From NCBI RefSeq assembly GCF_023218175.1, contig NZ_JALPTH010000018.1, forward strand, positions 1 through 64,000: a stretch of DNA of 64,000 bases. The letters run 5' to 3'. The position numbers and the translations under genes were made by a program. Below the pieces are notes generated by a model, which was not told where the DNA came from, did not search any database, and saw nothing but the letters and a program-made list of their open reading frames with translations. Shown here in pieces: positions 54,353-63,151 of the stretch. Position 1 is the stretch's first letter; each line of letters starts with the position of its first letter. This DNA comes from Streptomyces lichenis (GTDB lineage: Bacteria; Actinomycetota; Actinomycetes; Streptomycetales; Streptomycetaceae).

Positions 54353-54394
54353 TCAGCCGACGCGCTTTCCAAGTACGAGAATTCGGGTGCGCAT
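54353..54394 (-). CDS. ilvL: ilvB leader peptide
   Basis: A 13-residue ORF reading MRTRILVLGKRVG, with Ile-Leu-Val-Leu in a row, start ATG 54394 and GGGGAGGG about 10 bases upstream. When charged tRNAs for Ile, Leu or Val run short, a stalled ribosome would prevent the downstream hairpin (54277-54310) from forming. I recall this exact peptide as a recurrent leader in actinobacterial ilvB operons. The start lies only 34 bases from the 3' end of the upstream GGDEF gene, so the promoter probably overlaps it. Confidence 0.9.
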   Translation of the reverse strand: MRTRILVLGKRVG

Positions 54395-54427
54395 GGCACT
54401 GACCCTCCCCCCGGCGCACCGTCAGTG

Positions 54428-57400
54428 TCAAGTGGGTGGGATACGCGTCTCACGATGTGGTCGGAGGGTGAGGTAGGAGCGCATGGCGGGCAGCGTTCCG
54501 CCGCTGAGGACGGGCAGTCCGGCGCCGAGCGGCAGCGGGTACTCGCCCCGGGTGAGCGCCCGGCGCAGCCGGTGCTCGTCCAGCGGGCCGGAGAAGACCG
54601 TGCCCTGGCCATGGGTGCATCCCATCGCGCGCAGTACGTGGATCTGCTCGGGCTCGTCCACCCCGTCGGCGACGGACTGCATGCCGAGGTCGCAGGCGAT
54701 GCGCAGCAGACCGCTGGTGATCTTGTGCAGCCGGGCGGACTCGACCACGTTGTCGACCAGTCCCCGGTCCAGTTTCAGTATGTCCACCGGGAGCCTGCGC
54801 AGCGCGTTGATGGCCGCGTAGCCGCTGCCGAAGCCGTCCAGCGCGATCCGCACGCCGAGCCGGCGCAGGGTGGTGAGCCGCCGCTCCAGCTCCTCGAAGG
54901 AGAGTCTGGGGTCGCTGTCGGACAGCTCGATGACCAGCGAGCCGGACGGCAGCCCGTAGCGGGTGAGCAGCTTCTCGACGGTGCCGGCCGGCAGGGCCGC
55001 GGCGAGCAGCCCGCGGGCCGGCAGCCGGACCGATACGGGGGTGAGGTGGCCGAGCGCGGCCCGCTCGGCGGCCTGGGCGACCGCCCGCTCCAGCAGGGCG
55101 GCGCCGGGCCGTTCGGCGGCGGCCGGATCGTCGCCGCCGGCCGGCCGGGGGGACAGGGTGGGGCGCCCGGCCGCGCGGTCGGCCGTACCGGGGGCGGGGC
55201 GTCCGGGCCCGGGTGGAGCGGTGCGCTCGGCGGCCTCGGTGGCCAGTTCGGTGAGCTCGGCCAGGTCGGTGACCCGGAGGAACTCGGTCGGGGTGAGCAG
55301 GATGCCCTGGGGCGAGCGGTGCCGGGGCTGGGCGGCCACGGCGGTGATCCGCCCGGTGGCGAGGTCCACCACCGGCTGGTGCAGCAGGGCGAAGGACAGG
55401 TCCTGGGTGACCTGGTAAGGCCGGGGGCCGCCGTCGCCGCGGCGGGCGGCCGAGCGCGGGGGGCCGCCCCGGGTGGAGCCGGGGCCGCCGTCGGAGGCCC
55501 GGCCCGGCCCGGTGCGCGCCGGCCGGGTGGCCGCGGGTGGCGGGGCGCCCGGGTGCGGGGCCGTGGAGACGGGCGGCCCGGCGGTGGCGGTGAGGGGCGC
55601 GGCCGTGGAGATCGGCGGCCCGGCGGTGGCGGTGATCGCCATGGGCGCGGTGGTGGCGCCGATGGCCGTGGGCACGGCGGTGGTGGTGAGGGGCGGGGGC
55701 GCGGTGGTGGTGGTGAGGAGCGGGGGCGCATCGGGGTGTACGGGTACGGCGGTACGCGCCGGTGCGCCCCCCGGGTGCACCGGGGCGCCCGCGTGCGGGG
55801 CGGGCGCGTGGGCGGCGGCCGCGGCGTGCCGGGAAGCCCCGGCCGGGACAGCGGCCCGGCGCACACCCCCGGCGACGGCCTGTGGAACACCCTCGCCGAG
55901 GTGCGGCCCGTAGAGCTCGACGCGGTTCTTGCCGCCCGCCTTGGCCCGGTACATCGCCAGGTCGGCGTTGCGCAGCAGGTCGGAGGAGGAGAGCCCGGGC
56001 TCGGCGAAGGCGACGCCGATGGAGGCGGCGACCCGCACCTCCCGGCCACCGTCCACCTCGTAGGGGCGGGAGAGGGTGTGCCGCAGCCGTTCGGCGATCT
56101 CGGCGACCAGCAGCTCCCGGTCGGCCTCGTCGTGGCCGGCGCCGCCGAGGATCAGCGCGGCGAACTCGTCGCCGCCGAGCCGGGCCGCGGTGTCCCCGGC
56201 GCGGACGGACTCCTGGAGCCGGCGGGCGGCCTGGATCAGCAGTTCGTCGCCGGCCTGGTGGCCGAGCCGGTCGTTGACGCCCTTGAAGCCGTCGAGGTCG
56301 ATGAAGAGCACCGCGGTGCCCGCGTCCCCGGCCCGGCGCCCGCCCAGGGCTCCGCGCACCCGCCGGGTGAACAGGGCCCGGTTGGGCAGCTCGGTGAGCG
56401 CGTCGTGCTCGGCGTTGTGCTGGAGCTGGGCCTGGAGCCGGACCCGCTCGGTGACGTCCCGGCTGTTGAAGATCAGCCCGCCCTGGTGGCGGTTGACGGT
56501 GGATTCGACATTGAGCCAGTCGCCGGCGCCGGAGCGGAAGCGGCACTCGATCCGGGTGGTGGGCTCGTCCGTGGGCGGCGCGGCCAGGAAGCGGCGCACC
56601 TCGTGGACCACCCCGCCCAGGTCGTCGGGGTGGATCAGGGCGGCCAGCTCGGAGCCGATCAGCTCGTCGGCCTCGCGCCCGTACACCCCGGAGGCGGCCG
56701 GGCTGACGTAGCGCAGGGTGCCGTTGGGCGCGGCGATCATGATCACATCGCTGGAGTCCTGCACCAGGGAGCGGAAGTGGTTCTCCTTCTGCGCCAGTTC
56801 ATGGGTGAGGGCGATGTTGTCCATCAGCATGATGCCCTGGCGGATCACCAGGGCGAGCACCACCGTGCAGGCGGTGAAGACCACCACCCGGTCCACCGAG
56901 CGGTCCTCGACCGCGTTGTACAGGATGCCCAGGGTGCAGACGGCGGCGGCGAGGTACGGGGTGAGGGCCGCCAGCGAGCCGGCCACCGGGCGGCTGGCGG
57001 ACCGCCCCGCGCCTCCCCTCACCTCGGGCGCCGGCCGGCGCACCGGGGGCCGCACCCCGGCCCGGCGGGCGCCCCAGGGCGCGTACGCCAGCAGCAGCGA
57101 ACCGGCGAACCAGCCGGCGTCCAGCAGCTGCCCGGAGGCGTAGTGCTCGCGCAGCAGCGGTGAGGTGAACAGCGCGTCGCACAGCACGGTCAGGGCGAGC
57201 GCGGCGACGGCCGTGTGGACGGCCGAACGGCCCGCCTGGGAGCGCCGGAAGTGCAGCGCCAGCACCATGCTGACCAGCACGATGTCCAGCAGTGGATAAG
57301 CCAGCGAGAGCGCCGCGCGGGCCACCGTCTCCCCCCGGAAGTGCGCGGTGTGGGCGAGCGCCAGGCTCCAGGACAGGGTCAGCAGCGAGCCGCCGATGAG

Positions 57401-58033
57401 CCAGGAGTCCAGCCCCAGGCAGACCCAGCCGGCCCGGGTGACCGGGCGCTTGGCGAGCACCAGCAGCCCGACGATCGCGGGTGGCGCGAAGAGCAGGAAG
57501 AACAGGTCCGCCAGGGAGGGCGTGGGCACCGGGCGGTCGAGGACCACCTCGTACCAGCCCCAGACCCCGTTCCCCGCGGCGGCCATCGCGGAGGAGAACG
57601 CGAACAGCAGCCAGGCGGGCCGGAACCGGCCGTCCCTGGTCCGCGCGTACACCAGACAGGAGACGGAGGCCACCAGCGCGGCCCCGCTCAGCCCGAAGTC
57701 GCCCATGACGAGGGCCATCTCGGGGGAACCCCAGCCGAGGGCGGCGCCGGTGGCGTACCCACCGCACAGCACCGCGAGGACCAGCTGGGTGCCCAGTCCG
57801 CCGCCGGCCCGCGGCCCCGCGGTGCCGCCACCGGTGGCGGCGGGCGGGCGCTCCACGAGCACTCCCGGGGCGCTCACCGCGCTGTCCGGGTGCGCGGCGG
57901 TGACACGTGCGTCGTGCTCCGCGGCGGGCGCGGTGCGCCCGGGGACGGTGTCCGCCCGTCCCGCCGCGTCGGATCGGTTGCCCATCGGCCGTGCATCACC
58001 CGTCGCCCCCCTCGGTTCCTGATCGGCTGTCAC
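54428..58033 (-). CDS. Membrane GGDEF-EAL cyclic-di-GMP protein with degenerate EAL
   Basis: About 1201 residues. Residues 83-400 contain about 9-10 membrane helices, followed by a PAS domain (HFRSLVQDSSDVIMIAAPNGTLRYVSPAASGVYG, about 419-535). The GGDEF domain has RLGGDEFAAL with GGDEF at 620-624 intact and an RxxD inhibitory site (RAGD, 611-614) at the normal distance. A Pro/Ala/Thr linker of about 135 residues follows. The EAL domain has AVAAQPRH in place of EALxRW, DGFGSG for DDFGTG and ADGVD for AEGVE, so phosphodiesterase activity is unlikely. GTG 58033 has AGGGG upstream. Resembles the CdgC type of Streptomyces next to ilvB, by recall. Confidence 0.85.
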   Translation of the reverse strand: MTADQEPRGATGDARPMGNRSDAAGRADTVPGRTAPAAEHDARVTAAHPDSAVSAPGVLVERPPAATGGGTAGPRAGGGLGTQLVLAVLCGGYATGAALGWGSPEMALVMGDFGLSGAALVASVSCLVYARTRDGRFRPAWLLFAFSSAMAAAGNGVWGWYEVVLDRPVPTPSLADLFFLLFAPPAIVGLLVLAKRPVTRAGWVCLGLDSWLIGGSLLTLSWSLALAHTAHFRGETVARAALSLAYPLLDIVLVSMVLALHFRRSQAGRSAVHTAVAALALTVLCDALFTSPLLREHYASGQLLDAGWFAGSLLLAYAPWGARRAGVRPPVRRPAPEVRGGAGRSASRPVAGSLAALTPYLAAAVCTLGILYNAVEDRSVDRVVVFTACTVVLALVIRQGIMLMDNIALTHELAQKENHFRSLVQDSSDVIMIAAPNGTLRYVSPAASGVYGREADELIGSELAALIHPDDLGGVVHEVRRFLAAPPTDEPTTRIECRFRSGAGDWLNVESTVNRHQGGLIFNSRDVTERVRLQAQLQHNAEHDALTELPNRALFTRRVRGALGGRRAGDAGTAVLFIDLDGFKGVNDRLGHQAGDELLIQAARRLQESVRAGDTAARLGGDEFAALILGGAGHDEADRELLVAEIAERLRHTLSRPYEVDGGREVRVAASIGVAFAEPGLSSSDLLRNADLAMYRAKAGGKNRVELYGPHLGEGVPQAVAGGVRRAAVPAGASRHAAAAAHAPAPHAGAPVHPGGAPARTAVPVHPDAPPLLTTTTAPPPLTTTAVPTAIGATTAPMAITATAGPPISTAAPLTATAGPPVSTAPHPGAPPPAATRPARTGPGRASDGGPGSTRGGPPRSAARRGDGGPRPYQVTQDLSFALLHQPVVDLATGRITAVAAQPRHRSPQGILLTPTEFLRVTDLAELTELATEAAERTAPPGPGRPAPGTADRAAGRPTLSPRPAGGDDPAAAERPGAALLERAVAQAAERAALGHLTPVSVRLPARGLLAAALPAGTVEKLLTRYGLPSGSLVIELSDSDPRLSFEELERRLTTLRRLGVRIALDGFGSGYAAINALRRLPVDILKLDRGLVDNVVESARLHKITSGLLRIACDLGMQSVADGVDEPEQIHVLRAMGCTHGQGTVFSGPLDEHRLRRALTRGEYPLPLGAGLPVLSGGTLPAMRSYLTLRPHRETRIPPT

Positions 58034-59410
58034 GTCGTGCCCCTGCGCCGGTTCTGTTCGACGCCTCCCCCCAGATCGGGACGATACACCAGTCCCGTCA
58101 CACAGGGACAGGGGTTCTCTACGCTCCGTGACGATCACGAAATTGGCCGGATTGTGCTGGGCGCGAGGGCCCGGGGCCGGGGTGGCGACCGGTGCGTCCG
58201 AGGCCCCGGGACGGGGACGTCGGCCGGTGTCCACGGCCCCCCGGACCGGGGCGGCGGCCGGTGCGCGACGGCCTCCCGGACCGGGGGGCGACCGGCGTCC
58301 AGGGCCCCCGGCCCCGGGTGGCGGCGACCGGTGCGGAGGGGGCTCGGGGACAGGGTGGCAGCCGGTGTGCGCCGGCCCCCGGTTGCCCGGCGGCGACGGT
58401 GTCCGCCGGGCCCTGACCGGGGCGGCGGCGGCCGGTACGGACGGAGCTCGGGGGCGGGGTAGCGGCCGGTGTGCGCCGACCCCCGGATGCCCGGCGACGA
58501 CCGGTGTCCACCGGGGCCCTGAACAGGGCGGCGGCCTGTGCGAACGGGCCCGGGGGCAGCCCCTGTACGCGGCCCCAGGACCCGGGCGGCCACCGGCGCC
58601 CACGGCCCCCGGGCACGGGTGGCGACCGGTGCGTACGGCCCCCAGGCACGGGTGGCGACCGGTGCGTACGGGGTCGCGGCCCGGAGCGGCGATCGGCGCC
58701 CCCGGGCCCGGACCGGCGCCGGCGGCCGGGGTCCCCGAGCCGCCGGATCGACGCGGGTAGCCGGTGCCCGCGGGCCTCCCCACCGAGGCCTGCGGCTGGG
58801 CACTCGCGGGCCTTCCCGCCGAGGCACCGACCGGTGTTCGCGGCCCCGAACGGGGCGGTGGCCCGGCCGCCGGGGCACGGCGAGCGGGTGGCGAGAGCGG
58901 CGGCCGAAAGCCATCGGCGGCGCCCCGGGGCCGGAGCCGAGACATCGGCCACGATCCGGGCCCGAGACACACAACCGGGAGCGGGAATCCGGCCGGACGA
59001 CACCCGGCAACGGGCAACCGGAAACTGGCAGCTGGCAACCGGCAACCGGCCCGCCTGCTGCCAGCAGCCGGGCCGAGGCGACGGCCGGAAGCCGGGCCGG
59101 AAACGATGCCCCAAGGCCCGGACCGGAACGACGACCGAGGGCCCGGGCTTTGACGGCCGAAGCCCGGGCCAGAACGACGGCCGAAGGCCGCGAACGCCCG
59201 GGTCGAGACGATGGCGCCGTACACCGGACGCCGGACCCCGTCCGTCCGGCCGACCAGGCACCGGGCACCGTCCATCCGGCCGACCGGGCACCGGGCACCG
59301 GGCAACAGACGCCGGGCGCCGGGCACCGGGCACCAGACGCCGGACACCAGACGCCAGATGCCAGACGCCAGACGCCCGGCACCGGACACCAGACACCAGA
59401 CGCCGAACAG
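58034..59410. repeat. Degenerate GC-rich tandem-repeat intergenic region
   Basis: A 1.38-kb stretch without a credible gene. From about 58,170 to 58,740 a unit of roughly 33-36 bp recurs more than ten times with core G-CGACCGGTG-Y-G and a CCCCGG tail. From about 58,970 to 59,060 short GGCAACCGG/GGAAACTGGCAGCTGGC units appear. From about 59,230 to 59,400, 8-11-bp units such as CACCGGGC, GCCGGGCACC and AGACGCCAG run in tandem. All six frames stay open for long distances, but the products are Pro/Arg/Gly repeats. The right-hand 90 bases probably hold the promoter of the GGDEF gene, which is read leftward. Confidence 0.6.
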
Positions 59411-60367
59411 TCAGCCGGTCGTCAGGACCCGGTTGCGCAGTTCCTCGCCGCGTACGAAGCGGGTCAGCTGGCCGGCGATCAGCCGCTTGGCCCGGGGCAT
59501 GAACGCGGAGGTGGAACCGCCCACGTGCGGGCTGATCAGAACACCAGGGGCGTGCCACAGTGGATGGCCCTTCGGCAGCGGCTCGGGGTCGGTGACATCG
59601 AGCGCCGCGGTGATCCGCCCGCTCCCGGTCTCGGCCAGCAGCGCCTTGGTGTCGACCACCGGTCCACGGGCCACGTTCACCAGCAGCGCGCCGTCCTTCA
59701 TCCGGCCGAGGAACGCCGCGTCGGCGAGGTGGCGGGTGTCCGAGGTCAACGGGGTGGAGAGCACCACCACATCGGCCTCCGGCAGCAGCGCGGGCAGCTC
59801 CGCGAGGGGCCGCACCGGCCCGCGCGCGGTGGTGCGCGCGGAGCGTGCGACGCGTTCCAGGCGCGCGAGTTCGAAGGGCGCGAGCCGGTCCTCGATGGCC
59901 GCCCCGATCGAGCCGTAACCCACGATCAGCACCGACTTGTCGGCGAGCGCCGGGTAGAAGCCGCCCCGCCACTCCTCGGCGTCCTGGCCCCGGACGAAGC
60001 CGGGGAAGCCGCGGAGCGAGGCGAGTATCAGCGCCACGGTCAGCTCGGCGGTGCTCGCCTCGTGGACGCCCTTGGCGTTGCACAGCGCCACCCCGGGCGG
60101 CAGTGCGGGCAGCCCCGGGATCACGTGGTCGGTGCCCGCGGAGAGCGTCTGCACCACCCGTAGCGAGGTCATCTCCGCCATCGGCCGGACCGCGATCTCG
60201 CTGCCCTTCATGTACGGCACCACATAGAAGGCGCAGTCGGCCGGGTCGGCCGGGAAGTCGGGGCCGCCGTCCCAGAAGCGGTAGCGCGGGCCGCCGCCGG
60301 GGCCGGAGGGTGCGGGCAGCCCGTCGATCTCGTCGGCGGGGATGGGGAGCCACACGTCGTACGTCAT
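59411..60367 (-). CDS. D-2-hydroxyacid dehydrogenase
   Basis: A 318-residue NAD(P)-dependent oxidoreductase. The Rossmann motif is KSVLIVGYGSIGAAIEDRLAPF, and the active site is formed by VNVARGPVVDTKAL (Arg), ALDVTDPEPLPKGHPLW (Glu) and LISPHVGGSTSAFMPRA (His). Length is normal for the family. Substrate (glyoxylate, hydroxypyruvate or a branched 2-oxoacid) is not decided by sequence. ATG 60367 starts MTYDVWLPIPADEIDGLP. It diverges from the aldo/keto reductase at 60453. Confidence 0.87.
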   Translation of the reverse strand: MTYDVWLPIPADEIDGLPAPSGPGGGPRYRFWDGGPDFPADPADCAFYVVPYMKGSEIAVRPMAEMTSLRVVQTLSAGTDHVIPGLPALPPGVALCNAKGVHEASTAELTVALILASLRGFPGFVRGQDAEEWRGGFYPALADKSVLIVGYGSIGAAIEDRLAPFELARLERVARSARTTARGPVRPLAELPALLPEADVVVLSTPLTSDTRHLADAAFLGRMKDGALLVNVARGPVVDTKALLAETGSGRITAALDVTDPEPLPKGHPLWHAPGVLISPHVGGSTSAFMPRAKRLIAGQLTRFVRGEELRNRVLTTG

Positions 60368-60452
60368 GGTCCCCGAGGCTATGCCAAGGGCTCCGGCCGC
60401 CATTGGTTAGTTTGGGGGCGCGGTGCGAGGGCCTTCGGGGAGGTACGGGGAG

Positions 60453-61511
60453 TTGGAGCGCAGGACGATCGGCGCGAGCGCGCTTCAGGTGGGCGCCGTC
60501 GGCCTCGGCTGTATGCCGATGAGCTGGGCGTACACCTCCTCCCAGCAGCGCGGCGACCACTCGCTGCGGGCCGTGCACGCGGCGCTGGACGCCGGGGTGA
60601 GCCTGCTGGACACCGCGGACATGTGGGGGCCGTTCACCAATGAGCTGCTGCTCGGCCGGGTGCTCAAGGAGCGGCGGGACGAGGTGTTCGTCTCCACCAA
60701 GTGCGGGCTGCTGGTCGGTGACGGGCACATCGTGGCCAACGGCCGCCCCGGGTATGTGCGCCGGGCCTGCGACGCCTCGCTGCGGCGCCTGCAGACCGAC
60801 GTCATCGACCTGTACCAGTTGCACCGGGCGGACCCGGAGGTGCCGGTGGAGGAGACCTGGGGCGCGCTGGCGGAGCTGGTGCGGGCGGGCAAGGTACGGG
60901 CCCTGGGCCTGTGCGCCGTGGGCGTACGCGCCCCGCGCCGCCCGGCGGCCCCGGGCCGGGTCGGCCGGTGGCGTACGCCGCCCGCCGGGTCGCCGGTCGA
61001 GGACCTGTACGCGGGAACGATTCGGCAGCTGGAGCGGGTGCAGCAGGTCTTCCCGGTGAGCGCGGTGCAGGCGGAGCTGTCGGTGTGGTCGCCGCAGGCA
61101 CTGGCCCGGCTGCTGCCCTGGTGCACGCAGCGGGGCGTCGGCTTTCTGGCGGCGATGCCGCTGGGCAGCGGTTTCCTGACCGGGACGCTCACCCCGGGCG
61201 GAGGTTTCGAGCCGGACGACCCGAGGGCCCGGCACCCCCGGTTCACCGCCGAGATGATGGCCGCCAACCAGCCGCTGGTGGCGGGGCTGCGCCGGGTCGC
61301 CGAGCGGCACGGCGGTCCGGCCGCGGGGGTGACCCCGGCCCGGGTGGCGCTGGCCTGGACGCTGGCCCAGGGCGCCCAGGTGGTCCCGGTGCCCGGCACC
61401 AAACAGGCCCGCTGGGCGGTGGAGAACGCGGGCGCCGCCGCCCTGGAGCTGACCCCGGCCGACCTGGCCGAGATCGCCGCGCTGCCCCCGGCCCGGGGCT
61501 CCTGGGACTGA
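60453..61511 (+). CDS. Aldo/keto reductase with Trp at the catalytic Tyr position
   Basis: About 352 residues. TIM-barrel aldo/keto reductase: LQVGAVGLGCMPMSWAY, LDTADMWGPFTNELLLGRVLKER, EVFVSTKCG (Lys), DVIDLYQLHRADPEVPVEETWGAL (His). The Asp, Lys and His of the catalytic tetrad are present, but the Tyr normally in DTAxxYG is Trp here. An Arg/Pro/Gly-rich insert (VRAPRRPAAPGRVGRWRTPPAG) lies near residue 165-190. TTG 60453 is chosen because GGGGAGG lies 9 bases upstream; GTG 60423 is the alternative. Confidence 0.82.
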   Translation: MERRTIGASALQVGAVGLGCMPMSWAYTSSQQRGDHSLRAVHAALDAGVSLLDTADMWGPFTNELLLGRVLKERRDEVFVSTKCGLLVGDGHIVANGRPGYVRRACDASLRRLQTDVIDLYQLHRADPEVPVEETWGALAELVRAGKVRALGLCAVGVRAPRRPAAPGRVGRWRTPPAGSPVEDLYAGTIRQLERVQQVFPVSAVQAELSVWSPQALARLLPWCTQRGVGFLAAMPLGSGFLTGTLTPGGGFEPDDPRARHPRFTAEMMAANQPLVAGLRRVAERHGGPAAGVTPARVALAWTLAQGAQVVPVPGTKQARWAVENAGAAALELTPADLAEIAALPPARGSWD

Positions 61512-61952
61512 GCGGTGGCGCAGGGCCCGGCGCCGGGGAATGGCGCATGGCGGCGGATCGGGGCGGATCAGGGCACGGAGCGGCGGATGGTGGCGGTTGA
61601 CACCCGCCGGCGGTGGTACCCGCCGGGCGGTTGACGCCCACCCGGCCCGCCGGTCCCGCACCCGCCGGACGGGCGGCCGGTACGCGACAGACGGTCCGGA
61701 GGTGTAGGCGGTCCTGGATCATGCGGGGCCCGCGGTCTTGGATCGTGCGGGGCCGCCGGCCCATGGGCCCGGCGGCCGTGCGGGCACGGTCCCCGTCCCG
61801 CGCCCGTACGGCCCCGGCGCGGAACCGCGGGCACCCGGCCGTACGGCCGCCCGGCGCGGGATCTTCGTCGCCGGGGGCCGAACGCGGCGGCGTGGGCGGT
61901 GTATGAAGGGGGCACAGGCTGCTCCCGCCGTCGTGTCGAAGGGATCGAGAAC
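61512..61952. other. Intergenic region with duplicated 22-bp element
   Basis: 441 bases without a gene. CGGTCCTGGATCATGCGGGG (from 61709) is repeated with two changes from 61733, a 24-bp tandem. Farther left GCGGTTGAC is repeated (near 61590 and 61628). The rest is GGC/CCG-rich low complexity, like the region at 58-59.4 kb. The last 100 bases should contain the promoter of the next gene. Confidence 0.45.
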
Positions 61953-63113
61953 GTGCAACGTCCAGCTGTGACCGCCGTGTTGGCGACCGCCGTGCTGATG
62001 CTGGCGGCCGGGTGCTCGTCCGGCGGGGCCGAGGCGCCCGGCCAGGGGGGCGGTCGCACCTCGCCCGCGGCCTCCTCCCCCGCCCCCTCGGGGGCGCCCT
62101 CCGCCTCGGTGCCGCCGGCCAAGGGCACCGCCACGGTGGTGGCCACCCTCACCGAGGAGCTGAAGTCGCCCTGGGGGCTGGCCGCCCTGCCCGACGGGGA
62201 CCTGCTGGTCTCCTCCCGCGACGAGGGGACGATCACCCGGGTCGACGCGGAGAGCGGCAAGAAGACCGAGATCGGCTCGGTGCCCGGGGTCGCCCCGGGG
62301 GGCGAGGGCGGGCTGCTGGGCCTGGCCGTCTCCCCCGCGTACGCCTCGGACCACCAGGTCTACGCCTACTTCACCACCGACTCCGACAACCGGATCGCCC
62401 GGCTGCTCTACGACGAGCGCAAGCCCGCCGGGCAGCAGCTCGGGGCGCCGGACACGGTGCTGCGCGGCATCCCCAAGGGCACGATCCACAACGGCGGCCG
62501 GATCGCGTTCGGCCCGGACCGGATGCTGTACGCGGGCACCGGTGAGACCGGCGAGACGGGGCTGGCGCAGGACAAGGCCTCGCTGGGCGGCAAGATCCTG
62601 CGGATGACCCCGGACGGCGAGCCCGCGCCCGGCAACCCGGAGCCGGACTCGCCGGTCTACTCCCTCGGCCACCGCAATGTGCAGGGGCTGGCCTGGGATA
62701 CGGAGAAGCGGCTGTGGGCGGTGGAGTTCGGCCAGAACACCTGGGACGAGCTCAACCTGATCGAGCCCGGCAAGAACTACGGCTGGCCGGAGACCGAGGG
62801 CAAGGGCGAGCGGCGCGGGTTCACCGAGCCGGTCGCCCAGTGGCGTACCTCCGAGGCCTCCCCCAGCGGCATCGCCTACGCCCAGGGCTCCATCTGGATG
62901 GCGGCGCTGCGCGGTGAGCGGCTGTGGCGGATCCCGCTGGACGGCACGAAGGCGGCCGCCGACCCGCAGTCCTTCCTGGAGGAGGAGTACGGGCGGCTGC
63001 GCACCGTACTGGCCCCCGGCGGCGACCGGTTGTGGCTGCTGACCAGCGAGACCGACACCCGGGGCACCCCCGAGGACGGCGACGACCGGCTGCTGCGGCT
63101 GAAGGTCTCGTAA
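61953..63113 (+). CDS. PQQ-type sugar (sorbosone) dehydrogenase-like lipoprotein
   Basis: A 386-residue exported lipoprotein. GTG 61953 (AAGGGA 8 bases upstream) gives VQRPAVTAVLATAVLMLAAGC, whose LAAGC is a lipobox. A Ser/Pro/Ala linker precedes a six-bladed propeller (GSDH family): LKSPWGLAALPDGDLLVSSRDEGTITRVD, GGEGGLLGLAVSPAYASDHQVYAYFTTDSDNRIARLLY, HNGGRIAFGPDRMLYAGTGETG. The catalytic-type His and Arg lie in YSLGHRNVQGLAWD. NYGWPETEGKGE follows. These enzymes oxidise sugars outside the membrane with PQQ; many actinomycete members have no proven substrate. Confidence 0.85.
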   Translation: MQRPAVTAVLATAVLMLAAGCSSGGAEAPGQGGGRTSPAASSPAPSGAPSASVPPAKGTATVVATLTEELKSPWGLAALPDGDLLVSSRDEGTITRVDAESGKKTEIGSVPGVAPGGEGGLLGLAVSPAYASDHQVYAYFTTDSDNRIARLLYDERKPAGQQLGAPDTVLRGIPKGTIHNGGRIAFGPDRMLYAGTGETGETGLAQDKASLGGKILRMTPDGEPAPGNPEPDSPVYSLGHRNVQGLAWDTEKRLWAVEFGQNTWDELNLIEPGKNYGWPETEGKGERRGFTEPVAQWRTSEASPSGIAYAQGSIWMAALRGERLWRIPLDGTKAAADPQSFLEEEYGRLRTVLAPGGDRLWLLTSETDTRGTPEDGDDRLLRLKVS

Positions 63114-63151
63114 CGGACCTCGGACAGCCTCGGACCCCCGTCCTCACCGGC

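Noticed and set aside
54403..54431. A -35 TTGACA for the ilvB promoter at 54426-54431
   Set aside because: The position 17 bases downstream reads GGAGGG, which is the leader ribosome site and cannot be a -10 box.
58128..58760. A plus-strand GTG frame (MTITKLAGLCWARG...) in the repeat region
   Set aside because: It has no ribosome site, and after 12 residues it is pure Gly/Pro/Arg repeat; kept as non-coding.
58119..61661. A 1180-codon minus-strand frame joining the repeat region and the hydroxyacid dehydrogenase
   Set aside because: It runs out of frame through a real dehydrogenase and through the antisense of the aldo/keto reductase.
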